From Climacium dendroides (taxonomy: Eukaryota > Streptophyta > Bryopsida > Hypnales > Climaciaceae), in contig OX467082.1 in assembly GCA_950106755.1 (NCBI GenBank), positions 4,154,001 through 4,218,000 of the forward strand: a stretch of 64,000 nt of DNA. Reading direction: 5' to 3'. Positions 59,701 to 64,000 of this stretch are shown in pieces (position 1 is the stretch's first letter; the number at the start of each line of letters is the position of its first letter). Both the position numbers and the translations under genes were made by a program. Under the pieces are notes generated by a model that was not told the origin of the DNA, made no database searches, and saw only the letters and a list, made by a program, of their open reading frames with translations.

Positions 59701-62700
59701 ACGACAGCTAATGGGCACATTAAATTTTATCCATGAGAAAACGATGTCTCAGATGAGACACGGCGACATGACGATATAGAGGCCGCGTTCTACCTGAATA
59801 GGTGTTCCTGTAAGACACCAACGCCGATCGGCAGTGAGCATGAAAACTGCTTTTGATGTATTATTGCGAAATGCTTTAATAGTGTGAGCCTCATCCAGGA
59901 CAATCCTGAACCAGTGAATGGAATGCAGAGGCCCATCATCCATGAAATTCTGTTCAAACATCAACATATAATACTGGTTAAATAAACATCAATATCAGGT
60001 TTTTACCCATGTGCAAGCCACATGAACTGTAATCAATGAAGCTCTTGGACACGCAGATAGTAGTGTTCCACAAGCACCAAAACATTCGAAGGCAAAGTAG
60101 ACTCTTGGTCGACGCAAACAGAGCCTATACGAACGCAAATATATTGAATTATTAACAATAGTCAGAATGTATAAGAGCCTTAATGCTTACAGGTTGGTTT
60201 GATTCAGAAGCCAGAACACCGTAGGTGGTCAATACAATGTCGTGTTCCAAAAGCGCCTTACGCTCTCTGATGCGATCATTGCCATAGTAGGCATAAACTG
60301 AAAGGGAGTCTCCAGCCACATGAGCCTCGAACTCTGACTGCAATAACCAGTGCACCAATGATTATGGAATCGATGGCGCGAACAGCATAGAATGACGAAA
60401 ACAACTCAGTATCTGGTGGAATATTTTTTCTTTGACACCTAAAAAAGACGAGGTCACCCCTGAAAGTGATGGTTATAGCTACCTTCCATTGACCAAGCAA
60501 TGTCATTGGACACACGATCAAGGTGCCTCCTCCTTTTCGAGGACCAATTTGCTTCTTTTTCAAATCCACCACTTGAGACAGCTTGCCAACTGGGCTCCCA
60601 GATACCTCGAAAGAATTTGGCGGTCCAGAAACGACAGAATCTGTAGGTACTCCCCCTCTACCAGGATTGGAGATTATGACTGAAATAGTCATCACAGTTT
60701 TACCTAAACCCATAGCATCTGCAAGGATCTGCACATACACGAACTAAATCAGAGCTTATTAAGAGATTCTGTCATCAATGGTGGGGAGAATTTTAGAACT
60801 GAAGAATTCATCAGAAGAAGAGACTGGTTATTACCCCTCCCCGTGCAGCTGAAGAGGCACTTGGAAACTCCAAACTTGCTTCACCCGAGAAAACATTTAG
60901 ATAAAAGGTAGTGTTCTCCCTGTCAAAACCAGTCAGATTTAGGATAGAGACAATAACATATTCTCCGACTGAATCGCAATTTTGCGTACACATCTTATTG
61001 TATAAAAAGCAAATTAGTTATTCCACAAAAAAATCAAAAGATGTCATACTCAGCCAACTGATACGCTTCCCAACATGGATGGAGGGTGCGAGAAGCATCT
61101 TCAGCAGTAGAGCCAATTTCCAGCTGCGTCATCCAGTGCAAGGCCTGCTTTTGATAAGGTCGAAGCTCGCAATTCAAGATGGAAGGAGGCTCCATCTCCT
61201 GCACAGAGTAAACATCAGTACATAATCCAAACCTTCTTGAAAGTTCTACTAGAGTAAATAATCAGTCTTGACCGAAGACGCACATACGGTACTACATTTC
61301 GATCCTGGAAGAAACTCAGAGGAAAGTGCTTTGCAGTACGTAAGTCTGATGCAGGAAACAAGCAGCAGAAATGTACAAATCTGCAAGTTCAACTTCATGC
61401 AACAGGTTCAGGGTGACAGCCCCTTCTTTCTATATATAGTGTAAGCCACCTCTAATTTGCAAGCATCTGCTGTTCCGACAAGTTTCGTCACATCTTCGTC
61501 AGAAAGTACAGCCGCTTCCTCTTCAGAGCCCTCTGCTTGAGTTCCAGAAGCTGAGCTCTCAGCAGATGAAAGCTTCAATTTCTTCACAATTGGTGTGACA
61601 TCTCCAACTTGACGGTCGAGAGTTCGCTTCCGGCTATACAACTCTTCAGGAGTAAAAGCCGCCTGCAAGAAAAGACAATAGATCAGAAGATCAATTGACA
61701 AAAGACAATAATATACAAAATAGTAAGCTAGTTCTCTGTTAAATAACTTAATTACAACAAAAATCCTTCGAACATGATAACAAAATTTGGAACTGATTGC
61801 ACACCGTGATTCTATACAGGTCAATATTGGTAGTAAAATACAGCAGAACTCACCCTGGTAATGGGTTCTCTGTGAAGAAGACGAAGCAAAGTAGGAAGGG
61901 GCTGATTTGTAGTCCCTTCAGATGAAGCCATAATTCGGGTTGTTGAGCAATTATATTTCGCAAACATTGATCGACTCACATACACCCTGTAGAAAAAGTT
62001 TGGAAGTCTCTAAGATTGGACATTACTGGAAATAATCAATAAAATTTGACCAATTTCCACAATTTGTGAATGAGGATCCACTGGATATATCATGAGCATC
62101 ACGAGTTTGATCCTTCTGTTTCAAGAGGAATACTTTTTCGGATTCTTATAAAATGATCCTGGTCGTAATCCATATTAGAAGTAAGCAGATTAATTAAACC
62201 AAAGGCGAATAATAAACTTACTTAAAGTCAACAACGATACTGGACATGAGTGAAAGGACTGCTGAAGCACTGCGACATTTGCCTTTCACCTGAACTTGGC
62301 CTGAATTGACAAGGGGTATCAAGGAACGAGCCCAATCTCCAGGAATACGTCCAACCTGGTATCCCAGCTCAAAAGAAGGTCAACATTCGCAACAGTAAAT
62401 TAGGAGGAAGGTACGTTTATCTCACCAGGTAGTACTTGGTTAGTAGGACTCAGAGACAACTGTGGCTATTTTCAGTTTCAGAAACGATGAAGTGTTAAGA
62501 GAATTCTGCGATGGATGGAGAGAAAAACATTACCTCTCCTGACCTCCGACAAGAAAACCGGACGATCTCAGTGGCTGCTGTTGCACCCTTGCCTCGTCCC
62601 CAAGGCCCCCTCCTAGCATCTGCAGCACTAGCTGGCTTAGGAAAGTTGAACTGCAAAGAATCCCCAACTTGAAGCTTGGGACCCTTGCAAGTAGAAAAGC

Positions 62701-64000
62701 CCAGAACTTCGGCTTCGCCAAGCAGAACCCAGTCACTGTTGGAGCCACTCCGACGTGCAGCAAGCGAGGACTCATCCTTAGAACGTGGAAACAAATCAAG
62801 AGACTTCTTTGCAAAACGCTCTGAGATAATTGATAGATCAGGGTCGCGAGGAACAGTCGGGTTCAAAGGCACAGTGGACAAGCCAGAGTCGCTTGGAAAT
62901 AAATCGAAACTCGGAATGAGAGCAGGAGAGAGTCTTTGAGTCTGCATTGAACCAATAATGTGCCAATCAACACAAAAATTGAGCAAAAAAACACAATCGT
63001 CCTCCTCTTCTGCACTAACTCGTTTATCATCTAAGGTAGATGATACTGAAACTTTTAGGGAACACATCAAGTCTCTCATTCACAGACCGTTGTTACCAAT
63101 AGCAACTCAACTATTCATCCTGTCCGTTGGACTCATTAGCAAGAGGTGTCAGCATGACTCGGCGAAATATCTGTGACCACTGGTCTTCGCACGTCATGGG
63201 GTTATCCAGCGTTTTACAACCCTCTTTTTTGAAATTGCATAAGAATATCATTAACCTAGTGAAATAAATTTGGTCCAAGCAGATTTAGCTCTTGTACCCA
63301 AAGACCTTTCCACAATTAAATACATCTCCAAAAACTCGCACTCTTACATGTGTTACAATGCTTAAAGTGACTCAAATCCACCTTGTTCAAGGTCTGAAGA
63401 TTCACCATCATAACATGGAACCGAATAGAGACTACCAAGGCCAGACAACTTCCTCAACTGATTAAATTTGAAACCCATGCCAGGTTTTAATTGGGTAAAG
63501 GTCGGTTCACAATTTTGCCACACCAAACAATCGAACAGAAGGCTCACGATACGTACACTAGTATCATCGACATGAGTCGGAGCTGGAACGCTCCCAACTG
63601 CAGGTGGGGATAGGTGAACAGCTTCCAGTCCATTAATGCAAGTATTTCCTGGCGTGAATTTACGTGAAGAACTGGCGTCGGAGTCTGATCGAGAATGGTT
63701 GTTTACAGGACGTGGCCCATCAGGAGCTGAGTGAGCCTTCGGTGAAGCCGAAATTGGACTAGGTCTGGCTGTAGAAACGTTTTTCACACTTGCTGGATTA
63801 GAAGATCTTCCTGCTGGAGGTTTAGGGGTTACTGTATGAGAAGGGAGACTCGGGCGGGAGGTTGCAGTTGACATTTCATCCGAGAGTCGTGCTTGTGGAC
63901 TAGCTCGAGGAGGAGGAGAAGGAGGAGGAGGGGCAGGTCGCCGTGGCGGTTTCGGCTTCAGAACAAAACTAGATTTGGGAGTATCGAAATATATATTCAC
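56776..64000 (-). CDS. RAD5A: RAD5A/HLTF-like SNF2 translocase and RING E3 ligase, 5' end outside window
   Basis: This is a DNA-repair protein of the RAD5/HLTF/SMARCA3 family, which polyubiquitinates PCNA and remodels stalled forks in the nucleus. Exons in transcript order are 63557-64000 (continues beyond the edge), 62534-62941, 62222-62355, 61854-61986, 61450-61662, 61050-61198, 60835-60919, 60483-60728, 60191-60337, 59794-59949, 59497-59564, 59263-59385, 58989-59088, 58754-58866, 58377-58643, 58059-58259, 57799-57892, 57478-57549, 57258-57356 and 56776-56898. They give 1,124 residues in frame. The order is a Pro/Ser-rich region right after VNIYFDTP, then HIRAN ([18 protein letters not shown], about 217-340), the SNF2 ATPase with DAMGLGKT near 526-533 and DEAH near 672-675, a C3HC4 RING (about 889-928: CPIC, CAHCMC, CPIC), then helicase-C with [15 protein letters not shown] and MRIHRIGQT. 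This ATPase split by a RING is diagnostic of the family. The N-terminal UBA-like exon is missing only because of the window edge. The first donor, at 63557, is the least certain junction. Confidence 0.93.
63012..63362 (+). repeat. Repeat in RAD5-like intron shared with CPN60B intron 6
   Basis: Partner of 26,410-26,775, located in the 615-base intron 62942-63556. The three strongest blocks are GTTGGACTCATTAGCAAG, TTGAAATTGCATAAGA and GCTCTTGTACCCA, in the same order and with similar spacing. Confidence 0.75.

Noticed and set aside
1..64000. tRNA, rRNA or organelle-derived inserts
   Set aside because: I saw no convincing tRNA box pairs, rRNA blocks or recognisable chloroplast or mitochondrial genes while reading both strands; a dedicated scan was not possible.

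Overview
The window is nuclear DNA from a green plant. It carries a plastid chaperonin gene with an N-terminal transit-peptide-like extension, a transportin gene, a PTI1-like receptor-like cytoplasmic kinase and a RAD5-type repair translocase. All four are split by many short GT-AG introns, mostly 70-700 bases. Plant LTR retrotransposons and many small inverted-repeat elements fill the AT-rich space between genes. The proteins resemble seed-plant orthologues along their length, but the compact introns and AT-rich intergenic DNA would also suit a bryophyte or other non-seed plant. I cannot name the species.

Layout. 1-24,050 is AT-rich and repeat-rich. It holds a 10-bp-period minisatellite, a tandem array of roughly 330-bp units with one unit interrupted by a CACTA-type mini-element, and a decayed single-exon phosphatase-like pseudogene. 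Then come a decayed Ty3/gypsy chromovirus on the minus strand with both LTRs, a deleted Ty1/copia element just 76 bases further on, and several small elements ending in TTAA-CCC(C)TAA. 24,050-29,800 is a more GC-rich island containing the complete ten-exon CPN60 beta gene on the minus strand; a dispersed 330-bp repeat lies on each side of it in the same orientation. 29,900-40,300 is again AT-rich, with MITE-like elements and one unexplained 200-codon open frame.

40,400-64,000 is gene-dense: transportin-1 (plus, 29 coding exons, complete), a PTI1-like kinase (minus, four coding exons, complete, convergent with transportin) and RAD5A/HLTF-like DNA translocase (minus, 20 coding exons in view, 5' end beyond the right edge). 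Summed exon lengths keep frame throughout the three complete genes and the visible part of the fourth, giving 607, 894, 350 and at least 1,124 residues.

The genes do not form an operon or pathway. They cover plastid protein folding, nuclear import of proteins, signalling and post-replication DNA repair. The most interesting material lies between and inside them: TTAA-flanked terminal-inverted-repeat elements with piggyBac-like ends, a near-perfect foldback, a MITE family present in opposite orientations, a CACTA mini-element with its own empty sites in the same array, a TA-flanked element filling most of a kinase intron, and about 350 bases shared between an intron of CPN60B and an intron of the RAD5 gene.
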